Source of the DNA: Actinobacillus lignieresii
GTDB lineage: Bacteria > Pseudomonadota > Gammaproteobacteria > Enterobacterales > Pasteurellaceae
DNA: 64,000 nucleotides
NCBI RefSeq assembly: GCF_900444945.1
Contig: NZ_UFRM01000001.1
Location: forward strand, 1 to 64,000
Direction of reading: 5' to 3'
Below are positions 1 through 9,608 of this stretch, piece after piece (the stretch's first letter is position 1; each line of letters begins with the position of its first letter). The notes below the pieces were generated by a model. That model was not told the DNA's origin. It made no database searches and worked only from the letters and a program-made list of their open reading frames with translations. A program made the translations under genes and the position numbers.

Positions 1-1356
1 TTGGAGCAAATCGTGTCTTCCCTTTGGTCTGATTGTCTTAATCATTTACAAACGAAAGTATCGCCGACTGATTACAGCACTTGGCTACGCCCTTTGCAGG
101 CAAGTTTTGCAAACGGGGAGCTCACGCTTTACGCTCAAAACCAATTTGTTGAAAATTGGGTAAAAGATAAATTTTTGGCGGAGATCGTCGATCTTGCCCG
201 TTTTTTATCGAAAAATAACGATTTAGCGGTTTCGATTCGCGTCGGGATTAAACCGGCGGAACATAGACCTGTCTCTCCAAGTACGACAAGCAGCAATTCA
301 AAAGAAGAAGTACCAGAAACCAATAAAAATTTCAGAACGGGTTTAAACGAATCGCTTACTTTTGAGAATTTCGTACAAGGTAAATCCAACCAATTAGCCA
401 AAGCGGTCGCCCAGCAGGTGGCGGACAATCCGGGCGAAAGCCACTGTAATCCATTTTCACTTTACGGCGGAACCGGTTTGGGTAAAACCCACTTATTACA
501 TGCGGTCGGTAATGAAATTCTAAAACGTAACCCGCAAGCGAGAGTGGTCTATATTCACTCCGAGCGTTTTGTGCAAGATATGGTAAAAGCGTTGAAAGGC
601 AATACGATTGAGAATTTTAAGAAATTCTACCGTTCGCTTGATGTGCTGATGATTGACGATATTCAATTCTTTGCCAATAAAGAAGCATCGCAAGAAGAGT
701 TTTTCCACACGTTTAATTCGTTATTCGAACGTAATAAACAGATTATTTTGGCTTCGGATAACTTCCCGAAAAATATTGAAAATATCGAAGAACGCATTAA
801 ATCTCGACTAAGTTGGGGCGTAAGTACCGCGATTGAACCACCTGAATTGGAAACCCGCGTGGCGATTCTGATGAAAAAAGCGGAAGAACGTGGGGTAGAG
901 TTGCCGGAAGAAGTGGCATTTTTCATCGGGCAAAAATTGCGTACCAATGTACGAGAATTAGAAGGTGCGTTAAACCGTGTGATTGCGTGGCGTAACTTTA
1001 CCAAGCGTCAAATTACGATTGATGCGGTGCGTGAAGCGTTAAAAGATCTGATCGCGTCTTATGATCACTTAATTACGATTGAAAATATTCAAAAAACGGT
1101 TGCCGAATATTACAACATTAAAATGTCTGACTTAAAGTCAAAGAGTCGTACCCGTTCGGTCGCTCGCCCTCGCCAAATGGCGATGGCATTGGCAAAAGAA
1201 TTAACCAATCACAGTTTACCGGAAATCGGGCGAGAATTCGGCGGACGTGATCACACTACCGTGATGCACGCTTGCAAAACGATTAATGAATTACGTGATA
1301 CCGATAGCGGTATTCAAGAAGACTATACCAACTTAACCAGAAAATTATCGTCATAG
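1..1356 (+). CDS. dnaA: Chromosomal replication initiator protein DnaA
   Basis: DnaA binds DnaA boxes at oriC, melts the origin in its ATP form and recruits the DnaB helicase. The 451-residue product has the normal four-part layout. Residues 1-80 form the N-terminal oligomerisation/helicase-loading domain, and about 85-115 a variable Ser/Thr-rich linker. The AAA+ core has Walker A GGTGLGKT at 156-163 and Walker B LMIDD at 216-220. The C-terminal DNA-binding domain carries the DnaA signature [15 protein letters not shown]. The start is TTG at base 1. The sequence before it is outside the window, so the ribosome site, promoter and any adjacent oriC cannot be judged. dnaN follows after 16 bases, the usual dnaA-dnaN arrangement. 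Identification is certain from the motifs. Confidence 0.98.
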   Translation: MEQIVSSLWSDCLNHLQTKVSPTDYSTWLRPLQASFANGELTLYAQNQFVENWVKDKFLAEIVDLARFLSKNNDLAVSIRVGIKPAEHRPVSPSTTSSNSKEEVPETNKNFRTGLNESLTFENFVQGKSNQLAKAVAQQVADNPGESHCNPFSLYGGTGLGKTHLLHAVGNEILKRNPQARVVYIHSERFVQDMVKALKGNTIENFKKFYRSLDVLMIDDIQFFANKEASQEEFFHTFNSLFERNKQIILASDNFPKNIENIEERIKSRLSWGVSTAIEPPELETRVAILMKKAEERGVELPEEVAFFIGQKLRTNVRELEGALNRVIAWRNFTKRQITIDAVREALKDLIASYDHLITIENIQKTVAEYYNIKMSDLKSKSRTRSVARPRQMAMALAKELTNHSLPEIGREFGGRDHTTVMHACKTINELRDTDSGIQEDYTNLTRKLSS

Positions 1357-1372
1357 GCGATAAGGGATTTTT

Positions 1373-2476
1373 ATGCAATTTACGATTACCAGAGAACAGT
1401 TACTTAAGCCTTTACAACAGGTCTGTGGCGTATTAAGCAGTCGCCCGACTTTGCCTGTGATTAATAATATTCTGCTTGAAATCGAAGGCGACCGCTTATC
1501 CTTAACCGGAACGGACTTAGAAGTGGAATTAACCACAGTAGCAACCCTTGAAAAAGCGGTCGATTTTACCGGAAAATTTACCATTCCTGCGAAAAAATTT
1601 CTCGATATTTGTCGCAGTTTGCCGGAAGATAGCAGTATTTCGGTGCAATTCGAAGAAGATCGTGCTTTAGTTAGAGTGGCTCGTAGTAAATTTAATTTAG
1701 CCACATTACCGGCAAGCGATTATCCGAATTTAATGGATTGGAAGCCGGAAGTAGATTTTTCGATTGAACAATCCACCCTTGCTCGTTTGATTGATGCGAC
1801 CCAATTCTCAATGGCGAACCAAGATGCGCGTTATTTCTTAAACGGTATGAAGTTTGAAACCGAAGGCAATTTATTGCGTACCGTAGCAACGGACGGACAC
1901 CGTCTAGCAGTTTGTACCATGGCATTAAATCAAGAGTTATTAACCCATTCGGTTATTGTGCCTCGCAAAGCGGTATTGGAATTATCTCGTCTTGTTGCCG
2001 TGAGTGATGAAACGGTACGTTTAGAAATCGGCACTAGCAATTTACGTGTATCAATGAACGGCGTAGTGTTTACTTCTAAATTGATTGACGGGCGTTTCCC
2101 AGACTATCGCCGTGTATTACCACGCAATGCGGATCGTATTTTAGAAGCGGAAACCGAAGTGTTAAAACGTGCATTAATGCGTGCGGCAATTTTATCGAAT
2201 GAAAAATTCCGCGGCGTGCGTTTAGCGTTAAGTGAAAATTTATTGAAAATTACCGCAAATAACCCGGAACAAGAAGAAGCGGAAGAGATCATTGACGTGG
2301 CATATCAAAGCCCGGAAATGGAAGTCGGCTTTAACGTGAGTTATTTGTTAGACGTGCTGAACACCTTAAAATGTGAGCGTGTGCGTTTCAATTTGGTCGA
2401 TGCAAGTTCAAGCTGCTTAATTGAAGATTGTGATAATAGCACCGCCGAATATGTGATTATGCCGATGCGTCTTTAA
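1373..2476 (+). CDS. dnaN: DNA polymerase III beta subunit (sliding clamp)
   Basis: The beta clamp is a ring-shaped homodimer that tethers DNA polymerases and repair enzymes to DNA. The 367-residue length matches the family (E. coli 366) and the N-terminus MQFTITREQLLKPLQQV is typical. The protein ends with the family-like PMRL tail. It lies 16 bases after dnaA and is probably co-transcribed with it. recF would normally follow closely, but here about 320 bases holding a repeat element separate them, so recF may depend on read-through or its own promoter. Confidence 0.98.
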   Translation: MQFTITREQLLKPLQQVCGVLSSRPTLPVINNILLEIEGDRLSLTGTDLEVELTTVATLEKAVDFTGKFTIPAKKFLDICRSLPEDSSISVQFEEDRALVRVARSKFNLATLPASDYPNLMDWKPEVDFSIEQSTLARLIDATQFSMANQDARYFLNGMKFETEGNLLRTVATDGHRLAVCTMALNQELLTHSVIVPRKAVLELSRLVAVSDETVRLEIGTSNLRVSMNGVVFTSKLIDGRFPDYRRVLPRNADRILEAETEVLKRALMRAAILSNEKFRGVRLALSENLLKITANNPEQEEAEEIIDVAYQSPEMEVGFNVSYLLDVLNTLKCERVRFNLVDASSSCLIEDCDNSTAEYVIMPMRL

Positions 2477-2482
2477 TTTGAA

Positions 2483-2670
2483 TGTCACTTTCTTTGCTTC
2501 TCCAAAGAAAGTAACCAAAGAAAGGCGACCCCAGATTTTCCTTTTTCTTCCGCTTATTGCTAACTTTTGGGACGAACTTTCCAAACTCGCTTGCAAGCAA
2601 GCTCAAACAAGGAAAGTTATCCTCAAAAGTTTACGCAATCGCTCCAGCGGAAAATAGGGGAACAAAACAA
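2483..2670 (+). repeat. Structured intergenic repeat, copy 1 (dnaN-recF gap)
   Basis: This stretch matches a second one at 15048-15220 over nearly its whole length. It opens with a small hairpin, CTTTCTTTG...CAAAGAAAG. It then forms a long imperfect stem: CCCC...ATTTTCC (2529-2541) faces GGAAAATAGGGG (2649-2660), and 2562-2582 faces 2611-2631. The stem arms differ between the two copies in a base-pair-preserving way (AACTTTCC/GGAAAGTT here, AATTTTTC/GAAAAATT there). A 61-codon open frame crosses it but is not a believable gene. The 320-base gap after dnaN holds this element and, after it, a lone uptake-signal core, ACCGCTTGT. I see no other gene. Confidence 0.85.
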
Positions 2671-2796
2671 CATTCCAATTTTGCAAAAAACGGTATAAAA
2701 ATGACCGCTTGTGAGAGCGATTTTATCAGCGGTCATTTGTGAATTATTGTATCAATCAGAATTGCTTTAGAACACTCGATCTTAGAGAGTCCATGT

Positions 2797-3879
2797 ATGC
2801 CCCTATCCAGATTAATTATCAATAATTTCCGAAATCTCCAATCTCTCGATCTTGAACTCAGTCCGAATTTTAATTTTATCGTAGGGCATAACGGCAGCGG
2901 TAAAACCAGTCTGTTGGAAGCAATTTTTTACTTAGGGCACGGTCGGTCATTTAAAAGCCATATCAGTAATCGCATCATTCACTATCAAGCGGAAGATTTT
3001 GTGTTACACGGTCGTATTGATGAAGGGCAACATCAATGGTCGGTCGGAATTCAGAAAAAACGTTCGGGCGATACGCTGTTAAAAATTAACGGCGAAGACG
3101 GTAATAAAATTTCTGATTTGGCGCATCTACTGCCGATGCAAGTCATTACGCCGGAAGGGCTAACCTTATTGAACGGCGGGCCGACTTTCCGTCGAGCGTT
3201 TTTAGACTGGGGGCTATTCCATCAATATACCGAATTTTATAGTTACTGGGCGAATTTAAAACGTTTACTCAAGCAACGTAATGCCGCATTGCATCAAGTT
3301 CGTAGTTATGCCGAATTAAAGCCGTGGGATATTGAATTGGCGAAATTGGCGGAGATTGTCAGCCAAATGCGTGCGAACTATGCGGAAGCGTTACGACCGG
3401 AAATTGAGAAAACCTGTCAGTTTTTCTTACCTGAATTGGAAATAGGGGTGAGTTTCCATCAAGGCTGGGAGAAAGGGACGGATTATGCCGAGATTCTTGC
3501 TCAAGGTTTTGAGCGAGATAAAGCCATGGGCTATACCATGATTGGTCCGCAAAAGGCGGATTTTCGTTTTCGGGCAAACGGTTTACCGGTGGAAGACGTA
3601 CTTTCTCGCGGGCAATTAAAATTACTGATGTGTGCGTTGCGTTTGGCACAAGGCGAATATTTAGTGGCGCAAAAAGAACGTCAGTGTTTATTCCTGATCG
3701 ATGATTTTGCTTCCGAGTTGGATCCGACTAAACGAGAGCTGTTAGCACATCGTTTACGAGAAAGCGGTTCGCAAGTATTTGTGACGGCGATTACCAAAGA
3801 TCAGTTAAATCAAATGCAATGGCAAGAGAGCGAACAAGATAGTCTGTTCCAAGTTCAACAAGGTATGCTGACTAAATAA
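2797..3879 (+). CDS. recF: DNA replication and repair protein RecF
   Basis: RecF is an SMC-like ATPase that, with RecO and RecR, loads RecA at single-strand gaps. The 360-residue product has Walker A GHNGSGKT at 30-37, the ABC signature LSRGQLKLL at 269-277 and Walker B FLIDD at 299-303, in the right order and at the usual length (E. coli 357). Start ATG 2797 gives the standard MPLSRLIINNFRNL beginning; an out-of-frame ATG lies 4 bases upstream. It follows dnaN at an unusually large distance because of the inserted repeat. A strong hairpin terminator follows directly. Confidence 0.97.
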   Translation: MPLSRLIINNFRNLQSLDLELSPNFNFIVGHNGSGKTSLLEAIFYLGHGRSFKSHISNRIIHYQAEDFVLHGRIDEGQHQWSVGIQKKRSGDTLLKINGEDGNKISDLAHLLPMQVITPEGLTLLNGGPTFRRAFLDWGLFHQYTEFYSYWANLKRLLKQRNAALHQVRSYAELKPWDIELAKLAEIVSQMRANYAEALRPEIEKTCQFFLPELEIGVSFHQGWEKGTDYAEILAQGFERDKAMGYTMIGPQKADFRFRANGLPVEDVLSRGQLKLLMCALRLAQGEYLVAQKERQCLFLIDDFASELDPTKRELLAHRLRESGSQVFVTAITKDQLNQMQWQESEQDSLFQVQQGMLTK

Positions 3880-3908
3880 AAAAGGGATGTGTTACACATC
3901 CCTTTTTT
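3878..3908. terminator. Bidirectional intrinsic terminator, recF/sodC
   Basis: A 14-bp perfect stem, AAAAAAGGGATGTG, with loop TTA and the complementary arm ending in a T-run. It overlaps the recF stop region and lies between convergent recF (+) and sodC (-). The A-run and T-run on either side allow it to work in both directions. Confidence 0.9.
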
Positions 3909-3934
3909 CATCGGTTTAAATTTATTTAATTATG

Positions 3935-4507
3935 TTATTTGATGACGCCGCAAGCCATACGCGGACCGCCACCGCCTAATGGAGCCGGGTGATCAGAGTG
4001 GTTATCGCCGCCTTCGTGAATCATTAAAGAGTGACCTTTAACTTCATCAAGTTTTTTCAAACGCGGAGCAAGAACCGGATTGGTTGCAGAACCGTCGTGT
4101 GCGATGGTTAATGCCGGTAAATCACCTAAGTGCGCATCGTCCGACCACGGATAGCCGTGTTGTTTGGTATCTTTCGGATCCCAGTGACCGCCCGCGCCTA
4201 AACCGGCAACCAGTTTACCGTCTTTTTCTTTCGGCTCACAGCTTGGGTTTTGGTGAATATGGAAGCCGTGTAAACCTTGAGCTAAACCGTGTAAGTGCGG
4301 AGTAAACACTAAACCGTATGCAGATTCGGTAATTTCTACCGTACCGACATCCTTGTTTCCTTTTACAGGATCAAGTTGTTGTACTTGTACGACAAGTTTT
4401 TCCACTGCGCTGTTATCCGCTTTTTTATGATCATGATCCGCATGTGCAAAGGCAACTGCCGATGCGCCGAATAATGTAAAAGCGAGAGCTAGATTTGTGA
4501 GTTTCAT
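3935..4507 (-). CDS. sodC: Periplasmic Cu,Zn superoxide dismutase SodC
   Basis: SodC converts superoxide to hydrogen peroxide and oxygen in the periplasm and protects pathogens from host oxidative burst. The chosen ATG at 4507 has AAGGA just upstream and begins with a signal peptide ([21 protein letters not shown]); the longer open frame up to 4552 would bury it. The mature start is His-rich (HADHDHKK). Metal ligands are visible at H83 and H85 in HGFHIH, at H108, H117 and H126, at D129, and at H164. Cys90 and Cys186 form the expected disulfide. The 190-residue length fits Pasteurellaceae SodC. It is monocistronic, convergent with recF and divergent from asd. Confidence 0.96.
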   Translation of the reverse strand: MKLTNLALAFTLFGASAVAFAHADHDHKKADNSAVEKLVVQVQQLDPVKGNKDVGTVEITESAYGLVFTPHLHGLAQGLHGFHIHQNPSCEPKEKDGKLVAGLGAGGHWDPKDTKQHGYPWSDDAHLGDLPALTIAHDGSATNPVLAPRLKKLDEVKGHSLMIHEGGDNHSDHPAPLGGGGPRMACGVIK

Positions 4508-4689
4508 AGAACATCCTTTTATTTTGGTTAATGGACTGTGTGTATTGTACACTATAGTAAAGAATTTAAATAATATTATTTAAATAGTCTAAAACTAATT
4601 GCATTTTAGTAGAAAATCCTGTATTTATCAGATTCTATTTCTCAAAATAAATTCAAACACAACTTAGTAAATTTAATTAGGAGCATAAA

Positions 4690-5802
4690 ATGCAAAATGT
4701 AGGTTTTATCGGTTGGCGCGGTATGGTTGGCTCGGTTTTAATGGATCGTATGGTTCAAGAAAACGACTTTGCGAACATTAACCCGATTTTCTTCACTACC
4801 TCGCAAGCGGGTCAAAAAGCGCCGGTTTTTGCGGGTAAAGATGCGGGCGAGTTAAAGAATGCCTTTGATATCGAAGAATTAAAAAAATTAGATATTATCG
4901 TAACCTGCCAAGGCGGTGACTACACGAACGAAGTGTATCCTAAATTAAAAGCAACGGGTTGGAACGGTTACTGGATCGATGCCGCATCGACACTACGTAT
5001 GGAAAAAGATGCGATTATCGTATTGGATCCGGTAAACCAACACGTCATCTCAGAAGGTTTAAAAAACGGCATTAAAACTTTTGTCGGCGGTAACTGTACC
5101 GTAAGTTTAATGTTAATGGCAATCGGCGGTTTATTTGAAAAAGATTTGGTCGAATGGGTTTCGGTTGCAACTTACCAAGCGGCTTCAGGTGCGGGTGCGA
5201 AAAATATGCGTGAGTTACTCTCACAAATGGGCGAATTGGAAGCTTCCGTAAAAGCGGAATTGGCGAATCCGGCATCATCTATTTTGGAGATTGAGCGCAA
5301 AGTAACGGCGAAAATGCGCGAAGACAGCTTCCCGACCGATAACTTCGGTGCGCCGCTTGCAGGTAGCTTAATCCCTTGGATCGATAAATTATTAGAAAGC
5401 GGTCAAACCAAAGAAGAATGGAAAGGTTATGCGGAAACCAACAAAATTTTAGGTTTAAGCGATAACCCGATTCCGGTGGACGGTTTATGTGTGCGTATCG
5501 GTGCATTACGTTGCCATAGCCAAGCGTTTACGATCAAACTTAAGAAAGATCTGCCGTTAGCGGAAATCGAGCAAATTATTGCGGCGCATAACGAATGGGT
5601 GAAAGTGATTCCAAACGATAAAGAAACTACTTTACGTGAATTAACACCGGCGAAAGTAACCGGTACGTTAAGCGTTCCGGTCGGTCGTTTACGTAAATTA
5701 GCGATGGGTCCGGAATATCTTGCGGCATTTACCGTAGGTGACCAATTATTATGGGGTGCGGCAGAGCCGGTACGCCGTATTTTAGTTCAATTAACCAAAT
5801 AA
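4690..5802 (+). CDS. asd: Aspartate-semialdehyde dehydrogenase
   Basis: Asd reduces aspartyl-4-phosphate to aspartate semialdehyde with NADPH, the branch point to diaminopimelate/lysine, threonine and methionine. It therefore feeds the meso-DAP used by MurE further along the window. The 370-residue protein has the N-terminal nucleotide fold [15 protein letters not shown], catalytic Cys136 in GGNCTVSL and the GRLRK substrate-binding stretch near the C-terminus. The RBS is TTAGGAG before ATG 4690. It is a single gene followed by an uptake-signal inverted pair and a bidirectional terminator. Confidence 0.97.
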   Translation: MQNVGFIGWRGMVGSVLMDRMVQENDFANINPIFFTTSQAGQKAPVFAGKDAGELKNAFDIEELKKLDIIVTCQGGDYTNEVYPKLKATGWNGYWIDAASTLRMEKDAIIVLDPVNQHVISEGLKNGIKTFVGGNCTVSLMLMAIGGLFEKDLVEWVSVATYQAASGAGAKNMRELLSQMGELEASVKAELANPASSILEIERKVTAKMREDSFPTDNFGAPLAGSLIPWIDKLLESGQTKEEWKGYAETNKILGLSDNPIPVDGLCVRIGALRCHSQAFTIKLKKDLPLAEIEQIIAAHNEWVKVIPNDKETTLRELTPAKVTGTLSVPVGRLRKLAMGPEYLAAFTVGDQLLWGAAEPVRRILVQLTK

Positions 5803-5822
5803 TTCGGCTGAATTAAAGGCTA

Positions 5823-5867
5823 ACAAGCGGTTGAATTTTACAAAAAAATTGCAAATTTCGACCGCTT
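5823..5867. repeat. Inverted pair of Apl-type uptake signal sequences
   Basis: ACAAGCGGT at 5823-5831 faces an inverted core (ACCGCTT) at 5861-5867, with partly complementary AT-rich sequence between. It lies just after asd. Transcribed, it could form a stem. The Apl-type uptake signal is the DNA-uptake motif of the Actinobacillus/Mannheimia side of the Pasteurellaceae. Confidence 0.75.
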
Positions 5868-5880
5868 ATTTATTGCAATA

Positions 5881-5908
5881 AAAAGGCCCAAGCAATGCTT
5901 GGGCTTTG
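5881..5908. terminator. Bidirectional terminator, asd/porin
   Basis: Perfect 8-bp stem GCCCAAGC/GCTTGGGC (5886-5893 and 5897-5904) with loop AAT, flanked by A's on the left and T's on the right. It lies between convergent asd (+) and the porin gene (-). Confidence 0.88.
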
Positions 5909-5925
5909 TTGTTTACTATGTCAAA

Positions 5926-7056
5926 TTACCAATAAGCACGGAAACCGACAACCGTCGTATAGTCGCGTGATTTGTTCACGCCGCGAGCTACTTTAGCTTC
6001 CGGATGTTTGGTACGAGTCGCTTGCCATTCTACAAAAAGTTTGGTTTTTAACTGATCAACCACTTTTGGTAAATAGTATTCGGTACCCACCATAAATTGG
6101 TGTTTTCTCTCGTTATTATCTCGACCGATTGCACGTTCAAGTCTATTGGTTTTATAAGCGTACATACCGTATGCACGCCAATCATCGGTTAAACGATGGT
6201 ACACAAGGGTACGCACTTCTTTTTCGGTACGTTCGTTGCCCTGTACAGATTGGTTTTCGGTTTTACGGCGTTCTAAATCGACACCGAATGTGGTTTTATC
6301 GTAAGTATATGCCGCACCGACCGAATAAGCATTACGGTCATAAGCCGGTGCCGAACCGATACGCTCAAAACGCTCGCGAGAGAAACCGGTCGCCACTTGT
6401 ACGCTTTGTACGTCGTCAAATTTATGGTTATAAATTGAACCGAAACCCCATACGTCTTTACGATCTTGGCTTAAATCCATATTCGTATTTGAGCGTTGGT
6501 TATGACCGCCGTAGTATGCACCGACTTTTAAGCCTTCAATACCTTTATACACATATTGTACTGAACGGCGTGCGCTGGAAACTAATAAACCGTCCGATAA
6601 ACTTAAAGTATTTGGGATATCGGTTTGTTTTACTTCATCGGTAATTACCGTTTGGTTACCGTAAGTCACTTCACCGTATTGCTTATGACCGAAACCGGCG
6701 TAAAGTTGATGAGCATAAATATGATCAAAATCGTGTTGAGAACTTGACACGCCACGCTCATCGGCACCGCGTAAACGCCATTCGACACGGCCTAAAGCGT
6801 AAACACCGCTGCCGAGTTGTTGAGTTAAGCGGAAACCGAAACGTGAACCGTTATTTTGTACCGGTTTATTTACGTGATTACGAACCGCCGAACCGTTTTG
6901 GTAAGTATCTTTAGTTGAAGTACTTGTCCATTTCACACGTGCAGAACCGATAAATTCCGCTTTAGTGCCGGTTGAATCTAAGTTAAATAATTCAACCGCT
7001 GATGCTGAGTTTGCCACAAAAGCAGACGCTAAAAGGGCTAATGCTGTTTTTTTCAT
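5926..7056 (-). CDS. Outer-membrane general porin, OmpP2-like
   Basis: This is a trimer-type diffusion porin of the Gram-negative porin superfamily. The chosen ATG at 7056 is preceded by TTTGGAG at good spacing; a GTG two codons upstream is too close to the Shine-Dalgarno site. Residues 1-20 form a cleavable signal peptide (MKKTALALLASAFVANSASA). The mature protein has alternating aromatic/polar beta-strands with porin hallmarks (QLGSGVYALGRVEW, YAGFGHKQYGEVTYGNQ) and ends in an aromatic residue (VVGFRAYW), the outer-membrane assembly signal. The total of 376 residues fits a 16-stranded barrel. The gene is single, with its own long leader. Which paralogue it is cannot be settled from sequence alone. 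Confidence 0.88.
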   Translation of the reverse strand: MKKTALALLASAFVANSASAVELFNLDSTGTKAEFIGSARVKWTSTSTKDTYQNGSAVRNHVNKPVQNNGSRFGFRLTQQLGSGVYALGRVEWRLRGADERGVSSSQHDFDHIYAHQLYAGFGHKQYGEVTYGNQTVITDEVKQTDIPNTLSLSDGLLVSSARRSVQYVYKGIEGLKVGAYYGGHNQRSNTNMDLSQDRKDVWGFGSIYNHKFDDVQSVQVATGFSRERFERIGSAPAYDRNAYSVGAAYTYDKTTFGVDLERRKTENQSVQGNERTEKEVRTLVYHRLTDDWRAYGMYAYKTNRLERAIGRDNNERKHQFMVGTEYYLPKVVDQLKTKLFVEWQATRTKHPEAKVARGVNKSRDYTTVVGFRAYW

Positions 7057-7200
7057 TTTCACTCCAAATGAAATATAAATCTGAATTTATAGTTTACTTT
7101 GCATAAGGTTTTCAATCAATCTGATTTTATTAGTTTATATTGTGATTAGTTATAATCCGCCTATAATAAAAAGTAACGAATAACGTATGAGAGTTAAATT

Positions 7201-8382
7201 ATGGTAGAAAAAGAAGCACCTTTAATTGCGCTTGTCGCCGGTGAAATTTCAGGCGATATTCTCGGTGCGGGACTGATTAATGCATTGAAATTACACTATC
7301 CCAACGCCCGTTTTATCGGAGTTGCAGGCCCTCGAATGATACAAGCCGGTTGTGAAACGCTCTTCGATATGGAAGAACTGGCGGTCATGGGATTGGCGGA
7401 AGTGGTCAAACATTTGCCTCGTTTGCTTAAGCGTCGTAAACAAGTGATTGAAACAATGCTGGCGGAAAAGCCGGATATTTTTATCGGTATTGATGCGCCG
7501 GATTTTAATTTAACCGTTGAAGAAAAACTCAAAGCGAGCGGAATTAAAACCATTCATTATGTCAGTCCGTCGGTGTGGGCGTGGCGACAAAATCGAGTAC
7601 ATAAAATCGCACGGGCAACCAACTTAGTGTTGGCTTTTTTACCGTTTGAAAAAGCGTTTTATGATCGCTTTAATGTGCCTTGTCGTTTTATCGGACATAC
7701 GATGGCGGATACGATTGCGCTTAAGCCGAATCGTGCGGAAGCCTGTGTCGGTTTAAATTTGGACGAAGCACAACGTTACTTGGCGATTTTAGTCGGCAGT
7801 CGGGCGAGCGAAGTCGGCTTTTTAGCGGAGCCTTTCTTAAAAGCGGCGCAGATTCTGAAGCAAAAATATCCGGACTTACAATTTTTAGTACCGTTGGTAA
7901 ATGACAAACGAATCGCTCAATTCGAGCAAATTAAAGCGCAAGTTGCCCCCGAGTTGGATGTGCATATTCTAAAAGGTAATGCCCGCCAAGCGATGATTGC
8001 GGCGGAAGCGACATTACTTGCTTCCGGTACGGCGGCATTAGAGGGAATGTTATGCAAATCACCGATGGTAGTCGGTTATAAAATGAAAGCGACGACTTAC
8101 TGGCTGGCAAAACGTTTGGTAAAAACCAAATATATTTCCCTACCGAATTTATTAGCGGATGAAATGCTCGTTCCCGAATTGATTCAAGACGAATGTAATC
8201 CAGAAAATTTAGCTTGGTATTTGGGTAATTATTTGGCGGACGATGCAGACCATATAAAACAGCGAAACGAATTAAAACAGCGTTTTACTGAGCTACATAA
8301 ACTGATCCAATGTGATGCGGACGCTCAAGCCGCTCAAGCGGTTGTCGATGTATTGGAAGCGGACACAAGCGGTCAAAATTAA
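7201..8382 (+). CDS. lpxB: Lipid-A-disaccharide synthase
   Basis: LpxB condenses UDP-2,3-diacylglucosamine with lipid X to make the beta-1,6 disaccharide of lipid A at the inner face of the inner membrane. The 393-residue glycosyltransferase starts with the family motif [15 protein letters not shown] and contains [15 protein letters not shown] and SGTAALEG. Its last codons (around 8365) contain an in-frame ACAAGCGGT uptake signal encoding part of the C-terminal TSGQN. It is not next to lpxA or fabZ as in many enterobacteria. sohB follows after 29 bases, possibly on the same transcript. TATAAT-like sequences lie at about 7150-7166. Confidence 0.96.
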   Translation: MVEKEAPLIALVAGEISGDILGAGLINALKLHYPNARFIGVAGPRMIQAGCETLFDMEELAVMGLAEVVKHLPRLLKRRKQVIETMLAEKPDIFIGIDAPDFNLTVEEKLKASGIKTIHYVSPSVWAWRQNRVHKIARATNLVLAFLPFEKAFYDRFNVPCRFIGHTMADTIALKPNRAEACVGLNLDEAQRYLAILVGSRASEVGFLAEPFLKAAQILKQKYPDLQFLVPLVNDKRIAQFEQIKAQVAPELDVHILKGNARQAMIAAEATLLASGTAALEGMLCKSPMVVGYKMKATTYWLAKRLVKTKYISLPNLLADEMLVPELIQDECNPENLAWYLGNYLADDADHIKQRNELKQRFTELHKLIQCDADAQAAQAVVDVLEADTSGQN

Positions 8383-8411
8383 TTTTATTTTTACAAAAGG
8401 AACCTTACGGA

Positions 8412-9467
8412 ATGTGGAAAGAAATTCTACTTAATTACGGTATTTTCTTATTGGAATTACTGACGTTGTTCGGCATTGTTGCGGTGGTAGTGATGCTGAT
8501 TTTGGAAGCTAGAAAACAGCCTGAAAGCGGTGCGATTTCGATTACGAATCTGACTGAAAAATATCAGGAGCAACAAAAGTCTTTAGCGAATTTTTTCTTG
8601 AGTGAAGAAGCACAAAAACAAGCGGAAAAAGCGGAGAAAAAAGCGGCGAAAGAGAAAGCGAAGGCGGAGAAAAAACGTCTGAAAGAAGCCGGAGAGCATT
8701 CGGAGGAAGTGCAAAAGCCGCGCTTGTTTGTACTTAATTTTATCGGAGACGTTCAAGCGCATGCAGTGAGTTCTCTACGACGTGAAATTGATGCGGTTAT
8801 TTCTTTAGCGAATAAAGAAGATGAAGTGTTATTAAGATTGGAAAGTCCGGGCGGCGTGGTACACGGTTACGGTTTGGCGGCTTCACAATTACAGCGTTTG
8901 CGTGATCATAATATCCCGCTGACGGTGGCGGTCGATAAAGTGGCGGCAAGCGGCGGTTATATGATGGCGTGCGTAGCGAATAAAATCGTATCCGCACCGT
9001 TTGCCATTATCGGCTCGGTCGGTGTGGTGGCTCAAGTGCCGAATATTCACCGTTTACTGAAAAAACACGAAATTGATGTGGACGTGATGACCGCTGGCGA
9101 ATATAAACGCACGGTAACCTTAGTCGGCGAGAATACCGAGAAAGGCAAACAAAAATTCCAACAAGAATTGGAAGAAACTCACCAATTATTTAAACAATTC
9201 GTAGCGCAGAACCGCCCGCAATTGGATATTGAAAAAATCGCCACCGGCGAGCATTGGTTCGGTAAACAGGCGTTGGCACTCGACTTGGTTGATGAAATCA
9301 ATACCAGCGATGATTTATTGCTTAATGCGATCAAAGAAAAAGAGGTGATCGAATTGAAATTTAAACAGAAGAAAAACCTCACGCAACGTTTAGGCGAGCA
9401 AGTGGAACTTTCCGTAGAAAACGTGATCGCCAAGTTACTGCATAAGCAACGTTCAAATATGATGTAA
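8412..9467 (+). CDS. sohB: Inner-membrane serine protease SohB (S49 family)
   Basis: SohB is a membrane-bound periplasmic peptidase of the SppA/ClpP-like S49 family. The 351-residue product has one N-terminal membrane helix (about 10-31), then a very Lys/Ala/Glu-rich probable coiled coil (about 60-100), then the S49 domain. The likely nucleophile is Ser180 in KVAASGGYMMA and the likely general base Lys232 in AGEYKRT, the family's Ser-Lys dyad. It follows lpxB closely and is followed by a clear uptake-signal terminator. The exact substrate is not known from the sequence. Confidence 0.93.
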   Translation: MWKEILLNYGIFLLELLTLFGIVAVVVMLILEARKQPESGAISITNLTEKYQEQQKSLANFFLSEEAQKQAEKAEKKAAKEKAKAEKKRLKEAGEHSEEVQKPRLFVLNFIGDVQAHAVSSLRREIDAVISLANKEDEVLLRLESPGGVVHGYGLAASQLQRLRDHNIPLTVAVDKVAASGGYMMACVANKIVSAPFAIIGSVGVVAQVPNIHRLLKKHEIDVDVMTAGEYKRTVTLVGENTEKGKQKFQQELEETHQLFKQFVAQNRPQLDIEKIATGEHWFGKQALALDLVDEINTSDDLLLNAIKEKEVIELKFKQKKNLTQRLGEQVELSVENVIAKLLHKQRSNMM

Positions 9468-9480
9468 TCGAGTGTTAAGC

Positions 9481-9530
9481 AAGCGGTTCGATTTTGTGAA
9501 ATTTTTGCAAAATCGAACCGCTTATTTTTT
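9481..9530 (+). terminator. Uptake-signal inverted pair acting as terminator after sohB
   Basis: The arms AAGCGGTTCGATTTTG (9481-9496) and its exact complement (9508-9523) form a 16-bp perfect stem with an 11-base loop, followed by ATTTTTTT. Both arms begin with an Apl-type uptake-signal core. The structure has everything an intrinsic terminator needs. Confidence 0.9.
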
Positions 9531-9608
9531 TGGTTATGATCTTTACCAAACAAAACGCTAAAACAGCTTGCCCGATTAACAACTAATCTATAAAATTTGA
9601 TCTCTTAA

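Noticed and set aside
2557-2742. A 61-codon open frame in the dnaN-recF gap
   Set aside because: It lies mostly inside the structured repeat, has no ribosome site, and the corresponding stretch of copy 2 is not kept as an open frame.
6129-6644. A 171-codon plus-strand open frame antisense to the porin gene
   Set aside because: Its composition (Tyr/Arg/His-rich) is a typical antisense shadow of a porin gene; it has no ribosome site or recognisable domain.
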